DNA from: a marine actinobacterium MedAcidi-G2B
GTDB taxonomy: Bacteria > Actinomycetota > Acidimicrobiia > Acidimicrobiales > MedAcidi-G1
Length of the DNA stretch: 64,000 nucleotides
Assembly (NCBI GenBank): GCA_000817115.1
Contig: JUEO01000001.1
Span: forward strand, 186,001 to 250,000
Direction of reading: 5' to 3'
Positions within the stretch are counted from its first letter, which is position 1, and each line of letters starts with the position of its first letter. The notes below the pieces were generated by a model, which searched no databases, was not told where the DNA came from, and was given only the letters and a program-made list of their open reading frames with translations. A program made the position numbers and the translations under genes. Shown in pieces: positions 1-10,363 of this stretch.

Positions 1-96
1 GACAAAGCATCCGCTATTTATGCTGATTTCGGTCCTTTCTATACCGGTGTGGTTAACGAACCAGAAGTAGTTTTAGAACACCTCAGTGTTAATTAG
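1..96 (+). CDS. C-terminal end of an unidentified protein (truncated by window start)
   Basis: Frame 1 is open from base 1 (DKASAIYADFGPFYTGVVNEPEVVLEHLSVN*) to TAG at 94-96; family not recognised. Confidence 0.5.
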   Translation, partial: DKASAIYADFGPFYTGVVNEPEVVLEHLSVN

Positions 97-107
97 GCAT
101 ATTTTAT

Positions 108-917
108 ATGAGTCACTCTCAGCAATTAGAGAATCTTCAAACCAATCTGGAGAGGATGGAAAATGTTATTGTGGCTTTTTCAGGAGGAGCAGATTCTTCT
201 TTTCTGGCTCATGTCGCACACAACACATTGGGATCCAACCACTGTCATGTAGTAACAGCAGTCTCTCCTTCATTGCCTAAGTCTGAATATCAAGATGCAG
301 CAGATTTGGCCTCAGAATGGGGCTTCCGATGGAGCACAGTAGAGACAAGTGAGATGAAATCTGAGAAATATTTGAGTAATGATTCAGACCGTTGTGGTTA
401 TTGCAAAGAGGCATTGATGGATTCTCTGATTCCGATAGCGGAACAAGAATCAGCTACTGTCTTACTTGGAGTGAACTTAGATGACCTTGGAGATCATCGA
501 CCCGGACAGACGGTCGCATCTTCTCACGGTGCTCACTTTCCTCTAGTAGATGCCGGCTTTACAAAGAATGCAGTCAGAATGACTTCCCAAGAACTTGGAC
601 TACGGACCTGGAATAAACCGGCAGCTCCATGTCTTTCTTCTCGGCTTCCCTATGGAACCCCAGTGACGTTAGCGAGACTCTCTGCAGTTGAAAAAGCTGA
701 AAAAACATTAAAACAATTAGGATTTAGCGATCTTCGTGTTCGCCATTACGATAAAACAGCGCGTCTGGAAATCCCAATATCAGAAATTAATGAAGTTCTC
801 TTAAAGCGGGAAGAAATCGTAGCTGCAGTCCAGTCTGCTGGGTACCTCTATGTGACTTTGGATCTTGAAGGTCTGCGATCTGGAAATTTGAATCAGGAAC
901 TTGGAGCGTACGATTAA
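108..917 (+). CDS. larE: ATP-dependent sacrificial sulfur transferase LarE-like (PP-loop)
   Basis: PP-loop AFSGGADSSFL near N-terminus; conserved KPAAPCLSSRLPYG region carrying the sacrificial Cys of LarE. Confidence 0.85.
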   Translation: MSHSQQLENLQTNLERMENVIVAFSGGADSSFLAHVAHNTLGSNHCHVVTAVSPSLPKSEYQDAADLASEWGFRWSTVETSEMKSEKYLSNDSDRCGYCKEALMDSLIPIAEQESATVLLGVNLDDLGDHRPGQTVASSHGAHFPLVDAGFTKNAVRMTSQELGLRTWNKPAAPCLSSRLPYGTPVTLARLSAVEKAEKTLKQLGFSDLRVRHYDKTARLEIPISEINEVLLKREEIVAAVQSAGYLYVTLDLEGLRSGNLNQELGAYD

Positions 918-920
918 CAA

Positions 921-3212
921 ATGATCACACATGCTGAAGATGTTTTAAAAGATCATTCTTTAACTGGTTCAGCATTTTGTGATGCGCTCACTAAACGAAC
1001 AGACGCATTTCTTAAAGCAATCTACGAAGATGCAATGGCGCCTCAGAGCACAGCTCTTGTTGCTATTGGCGGATACGGAAGAAGAGAATTATGCCCTGGG
1101 AGTGATATTGACGTACTCCTAGTCCATAACTCAGAACTAGAAGTCAGCGAACTAGCAGAAAAAATTTGGTATCCCTTATGGGATGCAGGTTTAAAACTTG
1201 GTCATCAGGTAGGGACTATCGACCAAATAGCCGAAGTTGCTTACGAGAACTTAGACATGGCCACCAGTTTGCTTGCTGCTCGTTTAGTTGCTGGAAATGG
1301 TGAGCTGGCTGAAGAACTTTCACTTAAAGCACGAGATCAATGGGTGAAAAAATCCTTTCAGTACTTATCTGAACTAAATAAATCAGTTATTACCCGACAC
1401 CAAAAGTTTGGCGAAGTCGCATTTTTACTAGAACCAGATCTAAAAGAAGCGAGAGGCGGTCTACGAGACGCACATGTTTTGAAGTGGGTTGAAGAATCAG
1501 AAAAAGTATTAAGAGAACAAGAGAATAAAAATTTAGAGGAAGCATTTGAAACTCTCCTTGAAGTTCGAGTTGAACTTCATCGCGAGACTGGTCGTCGGTC
1601 AGATCGGCTCTTGTTGGAACTCCAAGATGACATAGCCGCGCGGCTTAATTATGAAGACGCAGACCAAATGATGTCTGTTGTCGCCTCCGCTGCTCGAGTT
1701 GTCGCTTGGACAGGAGATGGAGCCCATCGAAGGATTAGTCGTGTATTAGGGCAACGTGGGCCCAGAAGAATGATCCAGAAAGTATTAAGACGAGAAATTT
1801 CACCAGGGTTAGTGCTTGATGACGGGCGAATCCAAGTTAATAAAGAAGCTTTAAATGACCCTTTGGTGGTTCTTCGCAGTGCAGTCGTAGCGGCAGAAAA
1901 TGATGCATATCTTGATCGTGTCTCGTTAGAAACTCTTTCAGAAGGAGCAACCGTTCTTCCAGACCCGTGGCCTAAAGAAGCTCGTAAACTTTTTGAAAGA
2001 CTGCTACTTGCTGGTTGGCCAGCAATCCAAGTCATTGAGGATCTGGATCAAAGTGGGCTTTTTGTGACTTTGATACCAGAATGGGGTCCTTGCCAGTCTC
2101 TGCCGCAAAGAAATGCTTACCACCGTTTCACGGTTGATCGACATTTGCTAGAAACTGCAGCTCAAGCATCTCTTTTAAAAAATCGGGTAGATCGTCCGGA
2201 CTTACTAGTGGTTGGGGCCCTTCTACATGACATTGGAAAAGGTTACCCAGGTGACCACTCAGAGGTCGGAGTTGATCTAGTTGTAACTATTGCGGGCCGA
2301 ATGGGGTATTCCGTTGAAGATGTGGGTCTTTTATCTGCAATGGTGGAACAACATCTTCTTCTTCCAGACATCGCAACAAGGCGAGACTTAGACGATGACG
2401 GAACAATTAGATCCGTAGCTGCAACAGTTGGAAACATTCGCTTACTACAGCTGCTAGGTGCTTTAACTGAAGCGGACTCTATTGCTACTGGACCATCAGC
2501 TTGGAGCCATTGGAAAGATGGACTTGTGACTGAATTAGTGGCGCGAGCAACTCACGTCCTTGAAGGTGGTGATGTTCTTGATGTAATTGGAGGCTCTTTC
2601 CCAAATAAAGAACAAAAAGAAATGCTTTTCTCTACTGAGCAAATCATTAAAGGTGAGGACTCAACATTTACTGTTGTAACAAATAATCGATCCGGAATCA
2701 TTTCAAAAGTTGCTGGTGTTTTAGCACTAAACGGTCTTGGAGTGTTTGGAGCTGCTGCACATACAGAAAATGGTCGGCTTCTAACTGTATTCCGAGTTGA
2801 ACGTAAAAAAAGTCAAGAAATTAAGTGGGAATTGATTGAAGATCAAGCAGAGAAAGCTTTAGCAGGGCGACTAGCAGTCGCAGCACGTCTAGGTGAGCGT
2901 TCACGCTTTGATCAGAAGACAAAAGCTACTGCTCGCCCAGTACAACCACGATTAACCGTAGATAACGAAACTTCAGAAGTTGCGACAGTTTTAGAAATCA
3001 GTTGTCTTGATGAACCAGGCATTCTTTACCGAATCACACGAGCGTTCACAGAACTAGATTTAGATATTGTTAGTGCGAGAGTTCAGACTCTCGGGTCTGA
3101 AGTAATAGATGCTTTCTATATTCGTGATCAATCCGGAAATAAAGTTGAAGATCCGGAACACTTAGCGGAGATTGAACTGGCAGTTTTGCGCTGGATTGGC
3201 ATGGACTTATAA
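921..3212 (+). CDS. glnD: [Protein-PII] uridylyltransferase
   Basis: Nucleotidyltransferase motif GGYGRRELCPGSDIDVLL, HD motif LLHDIGKGYPGDHS, two C-terminal ACT-like regions; 763 aa. Confidence 0.92.
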   Translation: MITHAEDVLKDHSLTGSAFCDALTKRTDAFLKAIYEDAMAPQSTALVAIGGYGRRELCPGSDIDVLLVHNSELEVSELAEKIWYPLWDAGLKLGHQVGTIDQIAEVAYENLDMATSLLAARLVAGNGELAEELSLKARDQWVKKSFQYLSELNKSVITRHQKFGEVAFLLEPDLKEARGGLRDAHVLKWVEESEKVLREQENKNLEEAFETLLEVRVELHRETGRRSDRLLLELQDDIAARLNYEDADQMMSVVASAARVVAWTGDGAHRRISRVLGQRGPRRMIQKVLRREISPGLVLDDGRIQVNKEALNDPLVVLRSAVVAAENDAYLDRVSLETLSEGATVLPDPWPKEARKLFERLLLAGWPAIQVIEDLDQSGLFVTLIPEWGPCQSLPQRNAYHRFTVDRHLLETAAQASLLKNRVDRPDLLVVGALLHDIGKGYPGDHSEVGVDLVVTIAGRMGYSVEDVGLLSAMVEQHLLLPDIATRRDLDDDGTIRSVAATVGNIRLLQLLGALTEADSIATGPSAWSHWKDGLVTELVARATHVLEGGDVLDVIGGSFPNKEQKEMLFSTEQIIKGEDSTFTVVTNNRSGIISKVAGVLALNGLGVFGAAAHTENGRLLTVFRVERKKSQEIKWELIEDQAEKALAGRLAVAARLGERSRFDQKTKATARPVQPRLTVDNETSEVATVLEISCLDEPGILYRITRAFTELDLDIVSARVQTLGSEVIDAFYIRDQSGNKVEDPEHLAEIELAVLRWIGMDL

Positions 3213-3311
3213 AAGTCAAAAAGCATAGGTTTTGCTGAGAGAAAAAGCATTTGCTACTCTTCGCGATATCTAATTTTTTTAAAATCCAGTCAACTTCTGA
3301 ATGGAGGAACA

Positions 3312-4415
3312 GTGAAAATTAACGCGGTGACATTAGATGTAGTTGGTGGCCCTGTTCAAGTAGAAGAAGTTGATCTTGAACAGCCGCATGAAGGTGAGGT
3401 GCTAGTGAAGATGGGGGCCTCTGGGGTTTGCCACAGTGATCAGCATTCCATCACGGGACAACATCCTGCTGATCTTCCTTGCGTAGTAGGCCATGAAGGG
3501 GCTGGAGAGGTTGTAGCTGTTGGATCGGGTGTCAGCAGTGTAAAAGTAGGCGACCATGTAGCACTCAATTGGCAACCTAATTGCGGCAATTGTTTTTATT
3601 GTGATCGTTCAGAACACGCATTGTGTAGAGAAGTGACTAATAGGGTGTGGAGCGGGTATATGGCTGATGGAACAAGTCGTATCTCACGCGATGGTAAACC
3701 GCTTCTCCATTATTCAGGTGTGTCAACGTGGGCTGACCATATGGTGGTTGATCAGGCTTGTTGTGAAGTGATTCCCGATGAAGTGCCTTATGAAGTGGCA
3801 GCCATTATTGGGTGTGCTGTAGCAACAGGTGTAGGAGCCGCAATATATCGAGGCCAAGTTAGTCCTGATCATAGAGTTGTAGTTGTTGGAGCTGGCGGGG
3901 TTGGTCTTAGTGCGATCATGGGTGCTTCTATGGCAGGGGCTAAACAGATTATTGCAGTTGATCAGGCTCTAGAAAAAGAGTTAATGGCAAGAGAACTTGG
4001 AGCGACTGACTTTATCCTTTCTAGCGATAGAGACGTGGAAAAAGTTCTAGAAATGACTGAAGGCCGAGGCGCCGATGTGGTGATTGAAGCGATTGGGGTT
4101 CCTCGGCTTCAACAGATATGGCTGGACGGTGTGCGACCAGGAGGCAACCTAGTGCTTGTTGGAGTGCCAAGTGTTGAAGACGATTCAACGTTTGGGTCAG
4201 CGAATTTGATTCGAATGCAAAAGACAATAACCGGGAGTTACTTTTCTGCGACAGATACTGGGAAAGCGATTAGAGACTTATGTGAAGTTTACCTTGAAGG
4301 CCTCTTACCGATAGATCGATTAATTTCCAGACGTGTCCGAATCAACGAGATTCAAGAAGCTCTTAATTGGATGTTGACCGGTAAAGAAGGACGAATAGTC
4401 ATCACTTTTGACTGA
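3312..4415 (+). CDS. Zn-dependent MDR-family alcohol dehydrogenase
   Basis: GVCHSD and GHEGAGEV catalytic zinc motifs, NCGNCFYCDRSEHALC structural zinc region, GAGGVGLSA Rossmann motif; SD GGAGG before GTG start. Confidence 0.9.
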   Translation: MKINAVTLDVVGGPVQVEEVDLEQPHEGEVLVKMGASGVCHSDQHSITGQHPADLPCVVGHEGAGEVVAVGSGVSSVKVGDHVALNWQPNCGNCFYCDRSEHALCREVTNRVWSGYMADGTSRISRDGKPLLHYSGVSTWADHMVVDQACCEVIPDEVPYEVAAIIGCAVATGVGAAIYRGQVSPDHRVVVVGAGGVGLSAIMGASMAGAKQIIAVDQALEKELMARELGATDFILSSDRDVEKVLEMTEGRGADVVIEAIGVPRLQQIWLDGVRPGGNLVLVGVPSVEDDSTFGSANLIRMQKTITGSYFSATDTGKAIRDLCEVYLEGLLPIDRLISRRVRINEIQEALNWMLTGKEGRIVITFD

Positions 4416-4443
4416 TCTCTTTTAAAGAGAAAGGACAGCCAAT

Positions 4444-5922
4444 ATGGAATCGCTAACTACTTATCAGTATTTTGCTGATGGAGAGTGGCACGAGCCGGCT
4501 TCAGGAAAATGGATTGAAAGCGAAAATCCAGCGACTTGTGAAGTTTGGGCACGCATACCGGATTGTAATGAGGTTGACGTAGATCGTGCGGTACAAGCAG
4601 CTAAATCGGCTTTTTATGATGGTCCGTGGGCCCAAATGAATGGCACTGAGCGAGGCAAGATTCTTCGGAGTATTGGCGACGCAGTGGTAGCAAACGCTGA
4701 GCGACTCGGAGAAGTTGAGACTCGCGACAACGGCAAACTTCCACAACACATCACCCCAGGGTTACGTTCATGGCAAACAGATAGTTTTTATTACTACGCA
4801 GGGCTAACAGATAAATTTGAAGGTTCTTTCATCCCTTTGGATGTACCAGACATGATGAATTACCTTCAATGGGAACCATTTGGGGTGTGTGGTCTAATCA
4901 CCGCGTGGAACTCACCACTCGGAGTTCTTATTTGTAAATTAGCCCCAGCTCTTGCCGCCGGTAACACCGTGGTTATTAAACCTTCAGAACATGCTTCAGC
5001 ATCAACGCTTGAATTCATGAACGTGCTCCGACAAACAGATTTGCCCAAAGGTGTGGTGAATGTTGTTACTGGGTACGGACAACCAACTGGTGAAGCATTA
5101 GTGGCGCATCCAGATGTACGAATGGTCAGTATGACTGGAGGAATCCCGGGTGGAAGAGCGGTGGCATCAACAGCAGCCCAACAAATCAAACCACTAGTAA
5201 TGGAACTAGGTGGGAAGTCACCACAACTTGTTTTTGAAGATGCTGATCTTGAATTAGCTGTTAACGGAGTTGCCGCTGGTATTTTTCCTGTTTCAGGCCA
5301 AAGTTGTGTGTCTGGTTCTCGTGCTGTGGTTCACAGTGGCCTCATTGACGAGTTTACGGAACGATTAGTTGCCGTTGTAGACAAGGCAAGAATTGGTAAC
5401 CCACTTGATCCTTCAACACAGATAGGTCCGATAGCTAATCGACCCCATTACGAGAAAATACTCATAGATATTGCGGCTGCGGAAGTATCAGGAGCCACTC
5501 TGCTTTTGGATGGGAGAAATGCGGGACCCGATACGGGGTATTACATTGGACCAACAATTTTTAGTGAAGTAAATAATGACATGAATTTAGCTCAACATGA
5601 GATTTTTGGACCAGTTGTTGGAATTATTCCATTTGATGATGAAGAAGAAGCAATTCGAATAGCTAATGATTCAATTTATGGTCTTGCCGCTGGGATATGG
5701 ACAGAAGACATGAATCAAGCAATTCGTGTTGGAGAAAGACTTGAAGCAGGAACTATCTATATCAACAATTATTTCAACGCTACAACTCAATCCCCAGTAG
5801 GTGGGTTTAAACAATCCGGATACGGACGAGAAAACGGGGTTGAGGGTATGCGCTGCTTTATGCAAACTAAGTCAGTATGGCTTGCTACAAACCCGTCAGA
5901 GCCTGATCCGTTCCCAAATTGA
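4444..5922 (+). CDS. Aldehyde dehydrogenase (NAD(P)+)
   Basis: MELGGKSPQLVFEDAD, GQSCVSGSR catalytic Cys region, EIFGPVVGIIPF; 492 aa. Confidence 0.93.
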   Translation: MESLTTYQYFADGEWHEPASGKWIESENPATCEVWARIPDCNEVDVDRAVQAAKSAFYDGPWAQMNGTERGKILRSIGDAVVANAERLGEVETRDNGKLPQHITPGLRSWQTDSFYYYAGLTDKFEGSFIPLDVPDMMNYLQWEPFGVCGLITAWNSPLGVLICKLAPALAAGNTVVIKPSEHASASTLEFMNVLRQTDLPKGVVNVVTGYGQPTGEALVAHPDVRMVSMTGGIPGGRAVASTAAQQIKPLVMELGGKSPQLVFEDADLELAVNGVAAGIFPVSGQSCVSGSRAVVHSGLIDEFTERLVAVVDKARIGNPLDPSTQIGPIANRPHYEKILIDIAAAEVSGATLLLDGRNAGPDTGYYIGPTIFSEVNNDMNLAQHEIFGPVVGIIPFDDEEEAIRIANDSIYGLAAGIWTEDMNQAIRVGERLEAGTIYINNYFNATTQSPVGGFKQSGYGRENGVEGMRCFMQTKSVWLATNPSEPDPFPN

Positions 5923-6026
5923 AATAGAACTGATTCCAACCTAAAGAAAAGCAATAAAAGAATAAAAGATCTTTCGTTGTTGTTTTAATAGTGATGAGCG
6001 TGGGTGAACATACTACGGTTGGGGCT

Positions 6027-6782
6027 ATGAGTAATCTTCCAACTCAACTGGACTTGCTTCGATGGGCAGAAGCACTAGCAGGATCAGCTCGAACCGGTTT
6101 GGGATTCACTGAAAACCTTTACGAGCAAGAACGTTACGAAGAAATATTGAAAGTAGCAGCAGAGATCAGAAGTCAGGCAGATGCCCTTGGAGGAAAAAAT
6201 ATAGACGCAGAAGTATTAGCGGACGAATGGTTGAAATCTGTGGGGAAAGGAGTCCCTGGGTATGTGACTCCAAAAATCACAGTTGGCGCTGTTGTTGGAA
6301 ATGACAAAAATGAATTGCTGTTAGTGCAACGAGCAGATTCACTTGTTTGGCTTTATCCCACAGGATGGGCTGACGTTGGTTACTCTGCTTCAGAAGTTGT
6401 GGTGAAAGAAGTCAAAGAAGAAACAGGAATTGACTGTGAAGTCATTCGCCCCATAGCAATATTGGATGGAATGAGGCTTGGTTTCACAGGCATACCGCTT
6501 TATTCGCTTGTATTTCATTGTCAAATGACTGGAGGAGAATTAAAGCCGCATCCACTTGAGTGTGCTGATGTGGGATTCTTCGCAGAGGGAGAACTTCCAA
6601 AAAAGACTGCTGTTCCTGAACAATGGGCAGACGAAGCTTTTGCTGCTATTCGTGGAGAAGAACTTGCCGTACGGTTTGATCGCCCGCGCGACCCTATTTG
6701 GATTGGGGAAGAAGATAGCCCTTTAACAGAGACTATCGGTTCAGAAAATCTAAGTTCTTTAGTAGAGGATGTGGAGAACTAG
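6027..6782 (+). CDS. NUDIX hydrolase with Nudix-associated N-terminal domain
   Basis: Nudix box GWADVGYSASEVVVKEVKEETGI; N-terminal LPTQLDLLRWAEALAGSARTGLGFT. Start at 6027 preferred over 5991 (TACGGT box 7 nt upstream). Confidence 0.85.
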   Translation: MSNLPTQLDLLRWAEALAGSARTGLGFTENLYEQERYEEILKVAAEIRSQADALGGKNIDAEVLADEWLKSVGKGVPGYVTPKITVGAVVGNDKNELLLVQRADSLVWLYPTGWADVGYSASEVVVKEVKEETGIDCEVIRPIAILDGMRLGFTGIPLYSLVFHCQMTGGELKPHPLECADVGFFAEGELPKKTAVPEQWADEAFAAIRGEELAVRFDRPRDPIWIGEEDSPLTETIGSENLSSLVEDVEN

Positions 6783-7654
6783 TTCCGACCGGGATGGTTG
6801 CGAAGAAAATCTTCAACTTCGGAGACAAGGCGGTCAGGGTCATCAGAGAAATCTGATTCCGAAGCTTCTCTATCAAAGTCACTCTCAAGTTGTTCTACAT
6901 ATTCAGCAGTTGAGTCATCTTCAGCGACAATGTCACTGACCTGACGTTCGTAATCAGCAGCAGCAATTTCTAAATCAGTACAGGTAATAGATATATCAAA
7001 AACGCCGCATACCCGATTAACAAGAGCAAGTGCTGCTTTAGGTGATGGGGCGTTAGAGACGTAAGCAGGCACACCAGCCCAAAAAGAAGCGGTCGGCATT
7101 CCTAATTTTCGTAAATGTGATGAGAGTACTCCAACTATTCCTGTTGGTCCTTCATATGTTGATGGGGAGATAGCGAGTCGTTCAGCCAAATCAGCATCAT
7201 CGCTACTTCCATAGACTTGCACCGGACGAGTGTGCGGCATGTCTACTAGCAGTGCGCCAAGTGTAATTACTTGGCAAGCTCCGATGGCTTCGGCTACTGC
7301 AGCAATTTGATCAGCGAAGGTTCTCCACCGAAGCTGTGGTTCATGTCCTATCAGAGTGACCAGATCGTATTCAGAGTTCGGAATAGATGCTGCAGAAAGC
7401 TTTGTTGATGGCCATTGAATAGTTCTTTGAGCGTTGCTTTGTAATCGCACGAAAGGCCGAGCAACAGTGAAATCAAAAAAATCTTCGGCATCAATAGTTG
7501 CTACAGGGTTTGCTTTGAAATGATCACGCAAATAACGAGCAGCTGTGGTTGAAGCTTCACCGGCATCATTCCAACCTTCAAACGCAGCTAGCAAAATGGG
7601 AGATTGCAACTCGACTTCATCGGTCCAACGTAGATGCGGGGTAAGTGATGACAT
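6779..7654 (-). CDS. PAC2 family (proteasome assembly chaperone-like) protein
   Basis: LLAAFEGWNDAGEASTTAARYL, ITLGALLVDMPHTRP, GVPAYVSNAPSPKAALALV; acidic C-terminus. Confidence 0.85.
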   Translation of the reverse strand: MSSLTPHLRWTDEVELQSPILLAAFEGWNDAGEASTTAARYLRDHFKANPVATIDAEDFFDFTVARPFVRLQSNAQRTIQWPSTKLSAASIPNSEYDLVTLIGHEPQLRWRTFADQIAAVAEAIGACQVITLGALLVDMPHTRPVQVYGSSDDADLAERLAISPSTYEGPTGIVGVLSSHLRKLGMPTASFWAGVPAYVSNAPSPKAALALVNRVCGVFDISITCTDLEIAAADYERQVSDIVAEDDSTAEYVEQLESDFDREASESDFSDDPDRLVSEVEDFLRNHPGRN

Positions 7655-7732
7655 TAAAAGCGATGCTACCGTCGAACTTCAAAAATACGCGCTGGTATAC
7701 AGATAAGTGAGACGTACCGTACAATTAATGCT

Positions 7733-8161
7733 GTGTTAGAAATCATTGAAGCAAAAGAAGTAACTCCTGAACTTATAGAGGCTATGGAAAGCCTTATCCC
7801 GCAATTATCAAGTTCAAATCCGCCGCCTAATTTTGAAGTGTTGTCAAAAATCGTACAAAGCGAAGCGTCAACATTATTTATAGCTGAATCAGAAGGAAAG
7901 ATTGTTGGAAGTTTAACTCTGGCTCTTTTCCTTATACCTACGGGTTTACGTGCATGGATAGAAGACGTGGTGGTAGATGAAAGTGCTCGCGGTCAAGGTG
8001 TCGGTGAAGCGCTTAACCAAGCAGCCATAAATCATGCACAATCAGCGGGGGCTAAAACAGTGGATCTGACGTCTCGGCCTTCTCGAGAAGCCGCAAACCG
8101 CCTCTATAAAAGAATCGGTTTTGTAGAACGGTCAACAAATGTTTATCGAAAAGATTTGTAA
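7733..8161 (+). CDS. GNAT family N-acetyltransferase
   Basis: VVDESARGQGVGEALNQAAINHA acetyl-CoA motif A; GTG start. Confidence 0.85.
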   Translation: MLEIIEAKEVTPELIEAMESLIPQLSSSNPPPNFEVLSKIVQSEASTLFIAESEGKIVGSLTLALFLIPTGLRAWIEDVVVDESARGQGVGEALNQAAINHAQSAGAKTVDLTSRPSREAANRLYKRIGFVERSTNVYRKDL

Positions 8162-8177
8162 GGAAATAAGGATTTGG

Positions 8178-8354
8178 TCAGGCGTCTTTTGTTCGTTCTA
8201 TTAGACGGTCATCATTATATTTAACGGCATATTTCGCAATCGTCATGATTACCTGAACAAATACGAAAATAATTGAAAGAGCCACAAGAATTGGCCATCC
8301 AATTATGAGACCAATAATTAATGAGGTAAGCCCAAATAGCGTGACAACAAGCAT
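8178..8354 (-). CDS. Small (58 aa) hydrophobic, probably membrane protein
   Basis: Manual translation: MLVVTLFGLTSLIIGLIIGWPILVALSIIFVFVQVIMTIAKYAVKYNDDRLIERTKDA*. Missing from the ORF track because it is below 60 aa; fills the gap between 7733 and 8404 genes. Confidence 0.65.
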   Translation of the reverse strand: MLVVTLFGLTSLIIGLIIGWPILVALSIIFVFVQVIMTIAKYAVKYNDDRLIERTKDA

Positions 8355-8403
8355 GTATAGACCCTAGAGGGTGAATTACTACGAACGCTGGTTTACTAAA
8401 CAA

Positions 8404-9204
8404 ATGATTACAAACCATGAAGTTCAGCAGTTTGAGCATGAAGGCGTTGTTGCAATTCGTCAGATTCTTAGCTCACAAGAAATTGAATCTTTAAAAACTG
8501 CTGTTACCTCTATCGAAGACAACCCCGGGCCTTTTTCAATTCCTCAATCTAGCGAAGACAGGTCAAGAGGCTTTATCGAAGATTTTCGGCGATGGCAGGA
8601 TCAACAACCCATCGAGACCATTGCACGAAATAGTTCTTTGCCGCATATCGCATCTCTATTAACTAAATCTACAACCATAAGATTTCATCATGACCATACT
8701 TTGATTCGCTCAAATGGAAATCAGCAACGAACACCGTGGCATCAGGACCAGCCGTATTATGACCTTAATGGCACTCAAACAGTTTCCTTCTGGATACCGC
8801 TTGACTCAGTTCCGGTAGAAGAATGTATGGAGGTTGTAGCTGGCACCCATACTGGTTCTTGGATGATGCCCCGCACATTTATAGATAAAGAAGCCCGATG
8901 GTTTCCAGAGGGCACTCTTCAAGAAGTCCCAGATATTGATAACGATAGAGATTCGTTTTCAATTAGGTCTTGGGCGCTTGAACCAGGAGACGCCATCTGC
9001 TTTTCATTTCTCTCTTTACACGCTGCTCCAGGGTCAAGAAAAGGAAGAAGAACAGTTTCTCTGCGCTACATAGGGGATAATGTTCGTCGAACTCAACGTT
9101 CATGGAAAACATCGCCGCCATTTCCAGAACTAGAAGATCCAGTAACAGGGTTACAGGATGGAGAAGAGCTAAATCACCCCTTATTCCCAGTAGTTTGGCC
9201 GTAA
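8404..9204 (+). CDS. Phytanoyl-CoA dioxygenase (PhyH) family Fe(II)/2OG oxygenase
   Basis: TPWHQDQPYYDLNG (HxD), AGTHTGSW, distal HAAPGSRKGRRTVSLRYIGD; start uncertain (8371 GTG or 8404 ATG). Confidence 0.85.
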   Translation: MITNHEVQQFEHEGVVAIRQILSSQEIESLKTAVTSIEDNPGPFSIPQSSEDRSRGFIEDFRRWQDQQPIETIARNSSLPHIASLLTKSTTIRFHHDHTLIRSNGNQQRTPWHQDQPYYDLNGTQTVSFWIPLDSVPVEECMEVVAGTHTGSWMMPRTFIDKEARWFPEGTLQEVPDIDNDRDSFSIRSWALEPGDAICFSFLSLHAAPGSRKGRRTVSLRYIGDNVRRTQRSWKTSPPFPELEDPVTGLQDGEELNHPLFPVVWP

Positions 9205-9266
9205 ATCATTAGATTTATGGCTATTTGACCCGATCTTTCCTTTATCCGCTATTAAGATTGCATTTC

Positions 9267-9731
9267 ATGTCCTCAGCACTCCTTGCTCGTTTAGCGCGTC
9301 TCCGCCACAACTACGGAACTAAATTGCTTCGATTTGCCGGAGTGTCAATGGTTAATGTTGTCACAGGACAAACGCTTCTATACATCTGCTTTGAACACCT
9401 CACTCTTCCCGGTATAGCAGCTAACGGAGTGGCGGTAATAGCAGGCAGTATTCCTTCATATTTCCTTAGCCGACATTATGTTTGGGAAAGAGACAGAGGC
9501 AGCCACAAAGTTGTAAGTGAGATCGTCCCCTTTTGGGGTTTAAATTTTGCTGGTCTCATTCTTTCGACAGTGTTTGTAGCCATTGCAGACAATTTCTACG
9601 ACCATGTCTTCGTTATGCAGGCAGGAAATGCTGCAGCATTCGCCTTACTTTGGATCGTTCGATTTGCCGTTTTGGAGCACTTACTTTGGGGTGACCGGGC
9701 AGAAGGCCAATTAACTAAAACATCTACTTGA
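9267..9731 (+). CDS. GtrA family membrane protein
   Basis: LLRFAGVSMVNVVTGQTLLY, VIAGSIPSYFLSRHYVWE: GtrA-type 4-TM pattern. ATG at 9267 preferred over TTG 9225. Confidence 0.82.
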   Translation: MSSALLARLARLRHNYGTKLLRFAGVSMVNVVTGQTLLYICFEHLTLPGIAANGVAVIAGSIPSYFLSRHYVWERDRGSHKVVSEIVPFWGLNFAGLILSTVFVAIADNFYDHVFVMQAGNAAAFALLWIVRFAVLEHLLWGDRAEGQLTKTST

Positions 9732-9733
9732 AG

Positions 9734-10363
9734 ATGGAAGAATATCTGCAGAGATTAGCTGAATCTACAAAAGGATTTATGCCGGAAGATGAAGGCAAAT
9801 CGCTTTATCAACATGCCTTGGATGTCTTGGTTGATGGCTCCTATCTCGAGATAGGGAGTTATTGCGGCAAATCTACTATTTATCTTGGTGCAGCAGCTCA
9901 AGAGTCTCAACGCACATTGTTTGCCTTAGACCATCACCGCGGATCAGAAGAGAATCAAGAGGGCTGGGAATGGCACGACACTAGTTTGGTTGACTCTTCA
10001 ACAGGAAAAATAGACACTCTGCCGTCTTTTCGACAAACAATTCAGAAAGCCGATCTTGAAGACACAGTTGTAGCTCTAGTTGGAAAATCTTCAACAATTT
10101 CTGCTCTTTGGCACACCCCTCTAGCGCTTCTATTTATTGATGGTGGACATGGCCACGACCCCGCACATCAGGACTATGAAGGGTGGGTTCCACATCTTGC
10201 TGAGGGGGGAACGTTATTAATCCATGATGTATTTCCTGATCCTGCTGATGGAGGCCAGCCACCATTTGAGATATGGACACGGGCTATTGAATCTGGCGTA
10301 TTTATTGAAATTGGAGCGACAGGCTCTTTACGAGCGTTGAGAAGAATAGGACCAGGGATCTAA
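9734..10363 (+). CDS. Class I SAM-dependent methyltransferase (Methyltransf_24-like)
   Basis: YLEIGSYCGKSTIYLGAAAQ, LFIDGGHGHDPAHQDYEGWVPHLAEGGTLLIHD. Confidence 0.8.
   Translation: MEEYLQRLAESTKGFMPEDEGKSLYQHALDVLVDGSYLEIGSYCGKSTIYLGAAAQESQRTLFALDHHRGSEENQEGWEWHDTSLVDSSTGKIDTLPSFRQTIQKADLEDTVVALVGKSSTISALWHTPLALLFIDGGHGHDPAHQDYEGWVPHLAEGGTLLIHDVFPDPADGGQPPFEIWTRAIESGVFIEIGATGSLRALRRIGPGI

Noticed and set aside
1649-2437. Minus-strand ORFs of 128 and 64 aa within glnD
   Set aside because: Ser/Thr/Arg-rich antisense shadows of a conserved gene.
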